Positions 55,145 through 63,877 of a stretch of DNA of 64,000 nt are shown piece after piece. The position numbers and the translations under genes were made by a program. Origin of the DNA: Paenibacillus qinlingensis (GTDB taxonomy: Bacteria > Bacillota > Bacilli > Paenibacillales > NBRC-103111). Numbering within the stretch: the stretch's first letter is position 1; each line of letters opens with the position of its first letter. The DNA lies in contig NZ_JABMKY010000006.1 in NCBI RefSeq assembly GCF_013204845.1, positions 303,558 through 367,557 on the forward strand, read 5' to 3'. The notes under the pieces were generated by a model. The model was not told the DNA's origin. It ran no database searches and was given only the letters and a program-made list of their open reading frames with translations.

Positions 55145-56875
55145 ATGAACATGGTGAGGCTAGGTATCCTCAAGGATGATTCTGCGGCCCAGCGCAGACG
55201 AAGCTATGGACTCAACTGCTATGGCAGTTATATCGCAGAAATCCTTTCTCACGCAGGGATTCCCTACGAATGGGTGCAAGTAACAACCGCGAAATCGCTT
55301 GCTTCATTTGATATTCTCATTGAAACGAATCTGAATGAAGAGATTCATCCAGACGATGAGGAATTATGGAATTACGTATGGAATGGGGGGCGCTTGATTT
55401 CTTTCGGTGGGCTGAATAAATGGGCGAAAAGACTTGGCTGTCTGCGAACCCCTTATTTGCCAGTAGGTTACGCGAATGGGGCAGTGCCTAAGGAGCAGGG
55501 GGCTGTGGACGATCAACTGCGGTTCATCGGTGCTAATCCTTGGACAATCGTAGATGCGGATTCGCTGTCAGAGGCGAGTGGTTCGATTAAGTCCTATACA
55601 CGTGACGGGAAAGAGGCAGGTTATCTGTTTCTCCAATTCTCCATAGGGCAAGGTGTAATTGAACGCTGGGGTGTTGACGTTCCTACGACGGTTGTCAGCC
55701 TGCAACAAGGCGAGGCACCTGTCTTAGGCGATGGCGTGCCTGCTGCAGATGGAACAGGTAATGTGGATGAAGGGATCCTGAAAGCAGACGATGGATGCGC
55801 ACTCCACTGGGAGTATGATCGTCAGACGACGCAAACAGGTGGCAAGTACTTTGCTAAGCCTTATGCAGACCTTTGGCGAGAAGCCGTTATCTCGCGTTTA
55901 ATCGGTTCAGCTTTGGCGCTCGGGAAGACGTTACCCTTCGTTGATGTGTGGCCAGATGGTATCGATTACGTGCTGACTATTTCCCATGATAGTGATGGAA
56001 ATCTCAATTCGCAAGCAACTGCAGCATTAGAGCTGCTACGGGAATTAGGTGTACGCTCGACATGGTGTATGTTGGAGCCCGGGTATTCCGAGGACGTATA
56101 TCGTCAAATTAAAGAGGATGGGCATGAACTTGCTTTCCATTATAATGCGCTGGATTCACAACGAAGCGCGAATGCGATGGAAGGCAAGACGTGGAATAAG
56201 GCTGAATTTGCTAGGCAACTTCAAGCGTTGAAACGCTCGGCTAAACTGACTTCTGTGATTACGAATAAAAATCACTATACCCGATTCGAAGGTTGGGGCG
56301 AACTGTTTGAGTGGTGTGAACAAAATGGAATTGAAATGGACCAGACGCGCGGGCCGAGCAAGCCTGGTAATGTTGGTTTTGCTTTTGGCACGTGTCATCC
56401 CTATTTTCCTATGGCCTGGAGTCAAGATCAGAATCGCCTCTACAATGTGCTAGAGCTGGGCTTCCTTACGCAGGATATGGATTTGAAAGGCTGGGCGGAT
56501 AGCTCAATCATCACGCCATTTCTTGACGAAGTAGCTAGCGTGCGCGGTGTTGCACACTTCCTCGTGCATCAACTGCACATCGAAGCACAGCCCCTCGTTC
56601 GTGAATCTTTTCGTACATTAATGAAAGAAGCGGATAAGCGTGGCTTTGCGTGCATGACAAGTGAGGAGATTAATGCTTGGGAACGTAAGAGACGCCTGGC
56701 GGTCATTCAGGGAGTTGGTGCTGCAGGCGAGCTTATCGTAGAAGGTGCAAGTCCAGAGATGGTCATTTGTGTGCCAATAACTGCTTCAAACAGGGAAGTA
56801 TCAAGTAGTTCCATTGTTAAGCGATATGGCCATGACTGTCACAAACAAGTTCAAGTCGGCATGGTTCGTGTATAA
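55145..56875 (+). CDS. Two-domain protein: amidotransferase-like N-terminus and NodB-type deacetylase
   Basis: 576 residues, AGGAGGG upstream, 14 bp after the permease. Residues ~1-110 resemble a class I glutamine-amidotransferase-like flavodoxin fold (FDILIETNLNEEIHPDDEEL, LISFGGLNKW). From ~270 a NodB/CE4-like polysaccharide deacetylase domain begins: LTISHDSDGN provides the Asp pair, GHELAFHYN the metal His, and VAHFLVHQLH a C-terminal His. No signal peptide, so it would remove N- or O-acyl groups from imported sugars in the cytoplasm. The domain pairing is unusual. Substrate inferred. Confidence 0.8.
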   Translation: MNMVRLGILKDDSAAQRRRSYGLNCYGSYIAEILSHAGIPYEWVQVTTAKSLASFDILIETNLNEEIHPDDEELWNYVWNGGRLISFGGLNKWAKRLGCLRTPYLPVGYANGAVPKEQGAVDDQLRFIGANPWTIVDADSLSEASGSIKSYTRDGKEAGYLFLQFSIGQGVIERWGVDVPTTVVSLQQGEAPVLGDGVPAADGTGNVDEGILKADDGCALHWEYDRQTTQTGGKYFAKPYADLWREAVISRLIGSALALGKTLPFVDVWPDGIDYVLTISHDSDGNLNSQATAALELLRELGVRSTWCMLEPGYSEDVYRQIKEDGHELAFHYNALDSQRSANAMEGKTWNKAEFARQLQALKRSAKLTSVITNKNHYTRFEGWGELFEWCEQNGIEMDQTRGPSKPGNVGFAFGTCHPYFPMAWSQDQNRLYNVLELGFLTQDMDLKGWADSSIITPFLDEVASVRGVAHFLVHQLHIEAQPLVRESFRTLMKEADKRGFACMTSEEINAWERKRRLAVIQGVGAAGELIVEGASPEMVICVPITASNREVSSSSIVKRYGHDCHKQVQVGMVRV

Positions 56876-56894
56876 CGAGGAGGATTCCAATACG

Positions 56895-57434
56895 ATGGAC
56901 ACATTCATGACCCATGTTCAAAGCATCTTATCCTCCGTCATGCTGACACAGACCGATGCCATGAAGCAGGCTTCTGAGGTGTTAGCCAATACGTTGGTAG
57001 CCAGTCGAAAGGTTTATATTTTCGGTACGGGGCACTCCCACATGTTAGCGGAGGAAGCCTTTTATCGTGCAGGTGGACTCAAGGACATTATTCCGATTCT
57101 GGAAAGTGGATTAATGCTGCATGAAGGCGGGCCGAAAAGCACAAAGCTGGAAAGGCTCGAAGGCTATGCTTCTGTTCTATTAGATACCTATCAGGTGGTA
57201 CGGGGCGATGTACTCATCGTAGCTTCAAATTCGGGTATCAATGCGGTTCCAGTGGAGATGGCACTGGGAGCCAAAGAACGCGGGGCAACCGTGATTACGA
57301 TAACCAATCTCAAACAATCCATGCAGGAGCCGCCAAGGCATTCCAGCCATATGAAAGTCTATGAGATAGCCGAGATTGTGATCGATAACTGCGGAGTTGT
57401 TGGAGATGCTTCTGTCTACGTGGATGATTTGTAG
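56895..57434 (+). CDS. SIS-domain sugar isomerase, truncated by in-frame TAG
   Basis: 179 residues from ATG 56895 (AGGAGG 11 nt upstream) to TAG 57432-57434. The SIS fold is clear: IFGTGHSHMLAEEAFYRAGG binds the sugar phosphate, VLIVASNSGINAVPVEMA and VITITNL follow. The relatives are ~240 residues. In the same frame after the stop, 63 more codons encode the missing C-terminus, so this is one gene with a nonsense codon or a read-through site. It probably isomerises or binds an amino-sugar phosphate produced with the neighbouring kinase. Confidence 0.88.
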   Translation: MDTFMTHVQSILSSVMLTQTDAMKQASEVLANTLVASRKVYIFGTGHSHMLAEEAFYRAGGLKDIIPILESGLMLHEGGPKSTKLERLEGYASVLLDTYQVVRGDVLIVASNSGINAVPVEMALGAKERGATVITITNLKQSMQEPPRHSSHMKVYEIAEIVIDNCGVVGDASVYVDDL

Positions 57435-57626
57435 CAGTATATTGGGCCTACGTCAACAATTATTGGCGCATTTATCTTGAATGCCATCATTGTACAGACG
57501 GTCAGGAACTGTTTGACTCAAGGGTTCGCACCGCCAGTTTACATCAGTGCAAACCTCTCCAGAGGCGATGCGCACAACGCTCAATTAACTCAGAAGCCTC
57601 CTGCAGGAGGGAGTAACGCGAAATGA
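57435..57626 (+). pseudogene. In-frame C-terminal continuation of the SIS gene after TAG
   Basis: Codons after the TAG read QYIGPTSTIIGAFILNAI and later PPVYISANL, the conserved SIS-family C-terminus, and end at TGA 57624-57626. That TGA overlaps the next ATG (57623) as ATGA, matching the ATGA overlap of the following gene pair. Reading frame and overlap are both preserved, so the interruption is recent, programmed or a sequence error. Confidence 0.8.
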
Positions 57627-58552
57627 GTGAGATAAGAACCTATGTCGCAGGCATTGACGGTGGCGGATCCAAGACGGAAGCGCTGCTCGTAGACATAAGT
57701 ACGGGGGCATCTCAACGGTTTCTAAGCGGTGGTATCAATGCTTTGACCGATGATATCGCCGTAGCCAAGTCACATCTGCAAGAAATTATAAGGGACATGG
57801 CGACATATGTTCAACGAAACAAGGGGGTCCTCCAGCACATTTGCCTCGGATCTCCTTCCAATTTCAGTGATGCGGAGCCCGATTGGGCCGTGAGTGAGCT
57901 GGTTGTCTGCTTTCCTCAAGCGCGGATTCAAGGGGTAACCGATGGACGAATTGCATTAACTGGCGCATTGAATGGGGAGCCGGGGGTAATCGTTGTAGCA
58001 GGGACTGGATCAGTGGCCTATTCGTTGGATGAAGAGGGGAGCTTCAGACGTTGTGGGGGATTTGGTCCGATCTTCGGCGACGAGGGAAGCGGGTACGCGA
58101 TGGGAAGAGATGCCCTTCAGGCCGTTGCCATGGACTTGGATGGCAGGGGGGAGTCGACTCTGTTGAGGGAGCGGCTCCAACAACGGTTATCTTTTCACAA
58201 CGAAGCAACGTTGATTGAAAAAGTATATAGCGTCATGTCCAGAAAGCAGATTGCTGCTCTAGCTGAAGTGGTCGGGATGTGCGCACTGGAGAAGGATCCT
58301 GTCTCACTCCGTATTCTGGATCATGCAGCCAAGCAACTGGCCCGCCATTATCATCGGTTAATTGAACAATCTTACTGGGAACAACCTCCTCTGTTGTCCT
58401 ATGCAGGTGGAGTATTTCGCATGGGAGAGATGATTCTTCGGCCGCTTAATAACTATTTGGGCGCGTGGGCTGAGCGCTTAGCACTCCCGATACAGACGCC
58501 TGTTGAGGGGGCCGTTATACTAGCGAAACAAGCGATGGGTGATGCACAATGA
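57623..58552 (+). CDS. BadF/BcrA-type ATPase, N-acetylglucosamine-kinase-like
   Basis: 309 residues. The ASKHA-fold motifs are seen: GIDGGGSKTEALLVD (phosphate 1), LGSPSNF, VVAGTGSVAYSL (phosphate 2), FGDEGSGYAMGR, and LLSYAGGVF near the end. Such proteins phosphorylate N-acetylglucosamine or related amino sugars with ATP in the cytoplasm. ATGA overlaps link it to both neighbours. It would supply the phosphorylated sugar for the SIS protein. Confidence 0.88.
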   Translation: MSEIRTYVAGIDGGGSKTEALLVDISTGASQRFLSGGINALTDDIAVAKSHLQEIIRDMATYVQRNKGVLQHICLGSPSNFSDAEPDWAVSELVVCFPQARIQGVTDGRIALTGALNGEPGVIVVAGTGSVAYSLDEEGSFRRCGGFGPIFGDEGSGYAMGRDALQAVAMDLDGRGESTLLRERLQQRLSFHNEATLIEKVYSVMSRKQIAALAEVVGMCALEKDPVSLRILDHAAKQLARHYHRLIEQSYWEQPPLLSYAGGVFRMGEMILRPLNNYLGAWAERLALPIQTPVEGAVILAKQAMGDAQ

Positions 58553-59649
58553 AAATCGGTTTTGGAAAAATGGACATTACACCCAGGCTCCCAGTTACGC
58601 TCGGGGGCTATGAACATCGGAATCGCCAAGCTGACAGCGTACATAGCAAGCTGTATGCGCGTTGTATGGCAGGGGAATCGAATGGTATTCGGTTCGCGAT
58701 GATTAGTCTGGATTTGCTTGGCTTGGATCAATCGCTTCGCAAGTCGGTATGCGAACTGGCAGCTGAACAATTCGGCATATCCGCTCGTGAGATTAGTTTA
58801 ATCGCGACACATACACACGCTGCGATCGATGGCATACCGAATGTGCTGCATAAGGGATTATGGACAGCAGATGAAGCGCATGTTCCAACAGACTATTGCG
58901 AAAGACTCGTAACTTGGATTGGGCTTGCTATTCAGCAAGCGTTATCGAATATGCGGGAAGCTGCCATGCAGTGGTCGGTATCGACATGCAGCGACTTCGC
59001 TTCCAATCGTCGGGATACCACGGTGGAGGCAGATGCTGAGGTTTATTTCTTGCATGTTTATGACTCTGATTCTTGCGAAACGTTTGGTGGATTTCTTCAT
59101 TTCACCTGTCATCCAACAGTAATTGGTCCTGACGAAGTTGTCGTTTCATCCGATTATCCAGGTGCGGCGATTGCTGCTTTGGAACGCATGTATGACGGCG
59201 GTATATTTTTATTCGCGAACGGCGCTGCGGGGGATATCTCCACCAGATTTACGCGAAAAGGATCAGATTCAAAGGAAGCAGAACGGCTAGGGAATCAGTT
59301 GGTTGGCAGTTTGCAATCAAGCCAGCCAATTGCTTCCTCGTCTCGGTATTTGTACGTGAAAGACGAATCGTTCCAGCTGCGCGACCAAAGATCAGGTGAG
59401 ATGCTGCAAGTCTATCTACAGTGGATTGACCTAGGTGGAATGCGGTTATGGCTGATTCCCGGTGAAGTTTTTTCCAGTTATGCGAAATTAGCGAAGGGGC
59501 ACAATCAACTTATTGTTGGATACGCCAATGGATATATCGGTTACATACCAGATGAGCAAGCATGGGAAATAGGGGGATATGAAGTCGATGTAGGCCGATT
59601 ATCGAAGGAAGATTGCATGTTATTTCTCCGATATGCAGTGGAGGAATAG
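58549..59649 (+). CDS. Neutral/alkaline ceramidase-like amidohydrolase
   Basis: 366 residues, no signal peptide, shorter than classical secreted neutral ceramidases (~650-700). MDITPRLPVTLGGYEHR, IATHTHAAIDGIPN (zinc-binding His pair), FTCHPTVIGPDE and NGAAGDIST match the ceramidase N-terminal fold. It starts by a 4-nt ATGA overlap with the kinase gene. In a sugar operon it probably hydrolyses an amide-linked acyl group or similar bond on an imported amino sugar; a lipid substrate is less likely. The substrate is inferred. Confidence 0.85.
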   Translation: MKIGFGKMDITPRLPVTLGGYEHRNRQADSVHSKLYARCMAGESNGIRFAMISLDLLGLDQSLRKSVCELAAEQFGISAREISLIATHTHAAIDGIPNVLHKGLWTADEAHVPTDYCERLVTWIGLAIQQALSNMREAAMQWSVSTCSDFASNRRDTTVEADAEVYFLHVYDSDSCETFGGFLHFTCHPTVIGPDEVVVSSDYPGAAIAALERMYDGGIFLFANGAAGDISTRFTRKGSDSKEAERLGNQLVGSLQSSQPIASSSRYLYVKDESFQLRDQRSGEMLQVYLQWIDLGGMRLWLIPGEVFSSYAKLAKGHNQLIVGYANGYIGYIPDEQAWEIGGYEVDVGRLSKEDCMLFLRYAVEE

Positions 59650-59669
59650 GAAGCTACAGGAGGGATACA

Positions 59670-60902
59670 GTGAATAGACTCGCGATTGATGGCGGCCCCC
59701 AAACGAAGACGACTCCATTTGGAACTGGACGTAGATTCGGACTGGAAGAAGCCCAAGAGCTGTTAAGTGCTCTGGAGCAGAACACATTATTTTACCATCA
59801 TGGTAAGAAGGTGAAGCAGTTTCTTAGTGATTTTGGCCGCTTATATGGCGTCGAACACCTGGTTGCAACATCGTCTGGAACGGCGGCCATCCATGTTGCG
59901 CTCGGAGCAGCAGGCATATCGGTAGGCGATGAAGTCATTACGAGTCCGATTACCGATCAGGGGACACTGATTGGAATTTTGTATCAAAATGCAATTCCTG
60001 TTTTCGCTGATGTGGATCTTCGCACCTACAACTTGGACCCCACATCGGTGGAGGCTATGATTACGCCCCGTACCAAAGCAATCCTAGCGGTTCATCTTGC
60101 GGGTAATCCGTGTGACATGACGGCGTTACTCAAGGTGGCGAAGCGTCACAACTTAGTCGTGATCGAAGATTGTGCACAAAGCTATTTATCACATTACAAA
60201 GGTCAATTAACGGGTACCATGGGCGCGTATGGCTGCTTTAGTACGAATGATTACAAGCATATCTCCACTGGAGATGGCGGCATGGTAGCTGTAAACACGG
60301 GGGATGAGAACGATTATTTCCGAGCCCATGCTTTTGCTGATAAAAACTACCAACGACTGGGCAACAATGTGACGCGTGATCTCCAGTATCTGGCACCGAA
60401 CTATCGGATGACGGAGCTTCAAGGTGCAGTGGGAATTGCTCAAGTAAAGAAATTGCCGTGGATTTGTGAACGTCGAACGATGTATGGGGATCGGATCACG
60501 GCTGGCATCAACGATGTACAAGGATTGTATCCGCCTATGATCACAGAGGAGAGTGTATCTTCCTATTGGTTCTACATGTTCCGGCTGGATTTGGAAGCTT
60601 TCACTTGTACACGTGATGAATTTAGCACGGCTTTACAAGCAGAAGGTATTCCTAACTCGGCTGGATATATTCCAGATGTTGTGTATATGCAGCCGCTTTT
60701 CACAGCCAAACAAGCGTACGTGAGAAGCTCATTTCCGTTCGATCTTACGCAGAGGGAGTATCATAGAGGCTTGTGTCCTCGCGCTGAAACGGTTCTGCAA
60801 ACGGCGATTCGTCTGTCGATCAGCGAATTTTACACCCCTGAGGACATCGAGGAAATGATTCGAGCGATTCGGAAAGTGGCGGCTTTTTATTTGAGAAAAT
60901 GA
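59670..60902 (+). CDS. DegT/DnrJ/EryC1/StrS-family PLP aminotransferase
   Basis: 410 residues from GTG 59670 (AGGAGGG 5 nt upstream). Upstream codons in this frame overlap the ceramidase-like gene and lack a ribosome site. LVATSSGTAAIHVALGAAG, VVIEDCAQSYL (Asp for PLP nitrogen) and FSTNDYKHISTGDGG (Schiff-base Lys) are intact. The family interconverts keto- and amino-sugars or cyclitols with glutamate or glutamine. In a catabolic operon it may run towards deamination of an amino sugar, which is an inference. Confidence 0.92.
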   Translation: MNRLAIDGGPQTKTTPFGTGRRFGLEEAQELLSALEQNTLFYHHGKKVKQFLSDFGRLYGVEHLVATSSGTAAIHVALGAAGISVGDEVITSPITDQGTLIGILYQNAIPVFADVDLRTYNLDPTSVEAMITPRTKAILAVHLAGNPCDMTALLKVAKRHNLVVIEDCAQSYLSHYKGQLTGTMGAYGCFSTNDYKHISTGDGGMVAVNTGDENDYFRAHAFADKNYQRLGNNVTRDLQYLAPNYRMTELQGAVGIAQVKKLPWICERRTMYGDRITAGINDVQGLYPPMITEESVSSYWFYMFRLDLEAFTCTRDEFSTALQAEGIPNSAGYIPDVVYMQPLFTAKQAYVRSSFPFDLTQREYHRGLCPRAETVLQTAIRLSISEFYTPEDIEEMIRAIRKVAAFYLRK

Positions 60903-61025
60903 GAAAAGTCGCCTGCTTGAAAGGGGGGATGCCGCTGTTCGTTGTCCACATCACCAAGATAAGCCTGTCATGTATCAGGTCTTGCAAGGTTATGCATTTC
61001 AATTACCATGAGGAGGTAATGAAGG

Positions 61026-63476
61026 ATGAAACGAAAGGTAAGCGCAGCCGTTGTTTTGCTCTTTATCGTATCATTGGCAAGTATGGTATTCTCGGCTTCT
61101 GCAGCCGATATGTTGATTACGAACTACAGTTTTGAAAGCGGTACAGTAAACTGGACACAAGCGTATGGGACGTCAGGCATGACGGCAAGTTCGGAGCAAG
61201 CATACACAGGTACGCAAAGTGCCAAGATTGTGGATACCAGTACGACAGCCAATCTTGGACTTGAGAGTGGAAAGCTTGATGCGACAGCTGGGACGACTTA
61301 CCTAGCTTATGCCAAAGTATTTGTCGTCAGTGGCAGCGTTGACCTGTATCTGCGATTCTGGAATAGCAGCGGTACGGTCGTTGGAAACGGCATTACAACC
61401 GTGTCTGCACCTGCGAATCAATGGACGACGACGCAAGTGAAATACACAGCACCAGCCAATACGGCGAAGGTTTCTGTTCTTCTCTATTCGGGCATTGCTT
61501 CCACCTCGACGGCATACTGGGATGATGTGTTAATTACGAAAGAGTTTACTTCGCTGGGTAATCAGGTGGTACATACATCCACCCTTGGTACGACATTCGG
61601 GATTAGCACGAGCCAAGACAAGATCTATACGGTGGGTTCAGGTTCAGCCGGCAGTGATGCTGTCATGTCCATCATCGATGCCGATACGAATGCGGTGGTG
61701 GCCAATTATCCGCTGCCTGGCGCGTTAGGGGCATGGGGAGCAACAACGGCGACCGACGGCAAAGTTTACTTTGGCGGGTACTCGAACGGGCACGTTTATC
61801 GGTATTCACCAGGGGCTACTTCTGTAAGTGATCTCGGTTTATCCTATACAGGCGGCGAGAATATCTACGCGGTAACGGCCGGCACAGGTGGTAAAATATA
61901 TGGCGGCGGTTTCGGGGACGCAGGATTTTTTAAGTATGAGCCGAGCGTCGGATTCTCTATGATTAATACGAAGCCGATCTGGCCGAATGAAGAATATGTG
62001 CGCAGTTTAGCATATGATGCGGCTTCCAATGTTACGTATATCGGAACAGGAACGAACGGTAACTTAGTGCGGTTCGACAACACAACAGGTGCCAAAACGA
62101 ACATTTTGCCCGCAGCCTATGCGAGTGAAACGTTTGTTTATGAGTTGAATTTTACCGGTGGGAAGCTGTTCGCCGGATTGCGGCCAAGTGGAACCGTATT
62201 GGCTATGAGCATTGATGCCAGCGGGAATGCGACTTTAGATGCAACGCTTCCAGCACTGCCATCTCCGGCTCAAAATGGGAAAGTATACTATGTATCGGGC
62301 GGTCAATTGTATGCTTATGATCTCACAGCGAAGACTTCTACCAATCTAGGTGTGGCGGCGGATTTAGGAGCTAATAAATACGGTTGGGTACAGTTGGCTG
62401 ACCAGACGAATTTCCCAGGAGATTCGCTTGTCGTGTATGGCTCAAAGGATGGTCGTATGAGCCTGTTCAAGTACAATTTGCAAACCGGAAATACAAGTAT
62501 TGCTTATGTGAGTGGAATGCCGGAGCTTACGACGATCATTAACCAAATTGGCGGCGGCTCCGACGGTAAAATCTACTCAGGTGGGTACTTGGATGGTGGA
62601 ATTGGCAGATACACGCCGATGCGGGGAGATGCTAACGAGGGGTATCCTGACGAAAACTATGCAGCACCGTTCCAAACGTACAGTTTCTTAGCGTTAAATG
62701 GGTATACCTATTATGCGTCTTACGGAAGCGCGAAGTTATGGAAGTTCGACCCAGCCCTTAGCTGGTCGAGTACGAATCCGACCCTTTTGTTTGATCAAAA
62801 GAGCGATGGGATGGATCGGCCGGTTGAGATGATCAGTGGCGGGGGCAAAATATTTATGGGCAATGTGGCCGAGTATGGCAGCTTGAAGGGGGGATTGACG
62901 ATTTATGACCCGGCTACTAATACGCGCACGCTGAAAAAAGACATTGTCACCGATCAAAGCGTCACGGCACTGGCCTATTATAATGGCAAAGTCTACGGCG
63001 GGACTTCCATTAAAGGAGGAAATGGCTTAGCGCCTACGCAAACACAAGCGAAGCTATTCGTTTATGATGTGGCTACGGCTACCAAAACCGGGGAGTACGC
63101 TCTCCCGGTTGCCGGATTGACTGGTATTACAGGCATGACTTCGGTTGACGGTAAAATATGGGGCATGGCTGAAGGTTACTTATTTATCTTCAATCCTACG
63201 ACGAATACATTTGATTACTTCCAGGAAAAGTTTGCGGATGTGGATTACAATGGTGAGGGTACGTGGGTAGATGCTACGCTGCTTACCGTTTCGAAGGATC
63301 CGAACTACGTCTATGGCACCATCCGTGGGACTTATTTGTTCAAGATTAATCGTTCCACGAAAGCTGTAACCACGATCAGCAGTAGTGGCGCTTATTTCTT
63401 AGCCGCAGATGGCTACGAGAATTTATACTACGTGTTGCCTGGTGGGCATACGGAATTAGTTCGCTATGCGTATTAA
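61026..63476 (+). CDS. Secreted carbohydrate-binding beta-propeller protein
   Basis: 816 residues. AGGAGG lies 9 nt upstream of the ATG. A signal peptide (~1-27, cut near SASAA) is followed by a CBM-like jelly roll (~30-175, ITNYSFESGTVNWTQ to YWDDVLITK) and a long beta-propeller (~185-816) with blades such as TDGKVYFGGYSNGHVYRYSP, GGKIYGGGFGDAGFFKYEP and NGKVYGGTS. The propeller is homologous to the cytoplasmic protein at 52442. No anchor is visible, so it is probably released or bound to its polysaccharide. A lyase, hydrolase or binding function on the locus substrate is possible; no catalytic residues are recognised. A terminator follows, which closes the operon. Confidence 0.85.
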   Translation: MKRKVSAAVVLLFIVSLASMVFSASAADMLITNYSFESGTVNWTQAYGTSGMTASSEQAYTGTQSAKIVDTSTTANLGLESGKLDATAGTTYLAYAKVFVVSGSVDLYLRFWNSSGTVVGNGITTVSAPANQWTTTQVKYTAPANTAKVSVLLYSGIASTSTAYWDDVLITKEFTSLGNQVVHTSTLGTTFGISTSQDKIYTVGSGSAGSDAVMSIIDADTNAVVANYPLPGALGAWGATTATDGKVYFGGYSNGHVYRYSPGATSVSDLGLSYTGGENIYAVTAGTGGKIYGGGFGDAGFFKYEPSVGFSMINTKPIWPNEEYVRSLAYDAASNVTYIGTGTNGNLVRFDNTTGAKTNILPAAYASETFVYELNFTGGKLFAGLRPSGTVLAMSIDASGNATLDATLPALPSPAQNGKVYYVSGGQLYAYDLTAKTSTNLGVAADLGANKYGWVQLADQTNFPGDSLVVYGSKDGRMSLFKYNLQTGNTSIAYVSGMPELTTIINQIGGGSDGKIYSGGYLDGGIGRYTPMRGDANEGYPDENYAAPFQTYSFLALNGYTYYASYGSAKLWKFDPALSWSSTNPTLLFDQKSDGMDRPVEMISGGGKIFMGNVAEYGSLKGGLTIYDPATNTRTLKKDIVTDQSVTALAYYNGKVYGGTSIKGGNGLAPTQTQAKLFVYDVATATKTGEYALPVAGLTGITGMTSVDGKIWGMAEGYLFIFNPTTNTFDYFQEKFADVDYNGEGTWVDATLLTVSKDPNYVYGTIRGTYLFKINRSTKAVTTISSSGAYFLAADGYENLYYVLPGGHTELVRYAY

Positions 63477-63497
63477 ACGCAGATAAGTTCCAGTAAG

Positions 63498-63529
63498 GAG
63501 GGGAGTTGCTTCGGCAACTCCTCTTTTTT
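63498..63529 (+). terminator. Terminator after the secreted propeller gene
   Basis: GGAGTTGC, UUCG tetraloop, GCAACTCC and a six-T tail. Confidence 0.93.
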
Positions 63530-63608
63530 GGCATTGGGGGTCGTGTAACTTACCCCTTATCTAGAAAGGGAGTGATGATGTGTGGATGCTGATTGGGAAG
63601 CAGGGAGG

Positions 63609-63638
63609 GAGTAGGAGTAGGAGTAGGAGTAGGAGTAG
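63609..63638 (+). repeat. Hexanucleotide microsatellite (GAGTAG)5
   Basis: Five perfect GAGTAG units. The same hexamer array accompanies repeat copy 1, but there it lies on the other side of the palindromic element. The remainder of 63530-63700 shows no gene. Confidence 0.9.
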
Positions 63639-63701
63639 TTAGGTGATCCATCGTGTGCCGTGGGGCCGCACTCTTTGTGCAATTGAGTAGCTAGTTTTTC
63701 A

Positions 63702-63877
63702 AATAGATGTAAAAAATACACCTAATATTACTGATTTTCTTTGGATTTAGTGAATAGATGTAAAAAGTACAGCTAATTTGAGTACGATTGGCGGTATGGT
63801 GGATTTTAGCGGAGATTAACTGTAGGAAATCCATCTAATGCTCCCAATTGAAGAGAATCAGCAAAAATAACTACAGA
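63702..63877. repeat. 189-bp palindromic-array repeat, copy 2, cut by an IS element
   Basis: Modules start at 63702, 63753, 63815 and 63866 (51, 62, 51). The first three are complete. Module 4 agrees with copy 1 up to CTACAGA (63871-63877) and then changes to the IS end. The spacers match copy 1 strongly. Confidence 0.85.

Noticed and set aside
60899..61135. Separate 78-codon gene between the aminotransferase and the secreted propeller
   Set aside because: It overlaps the signal-peptide region of the propeller gene in another frame and has no ribosome site of its own.
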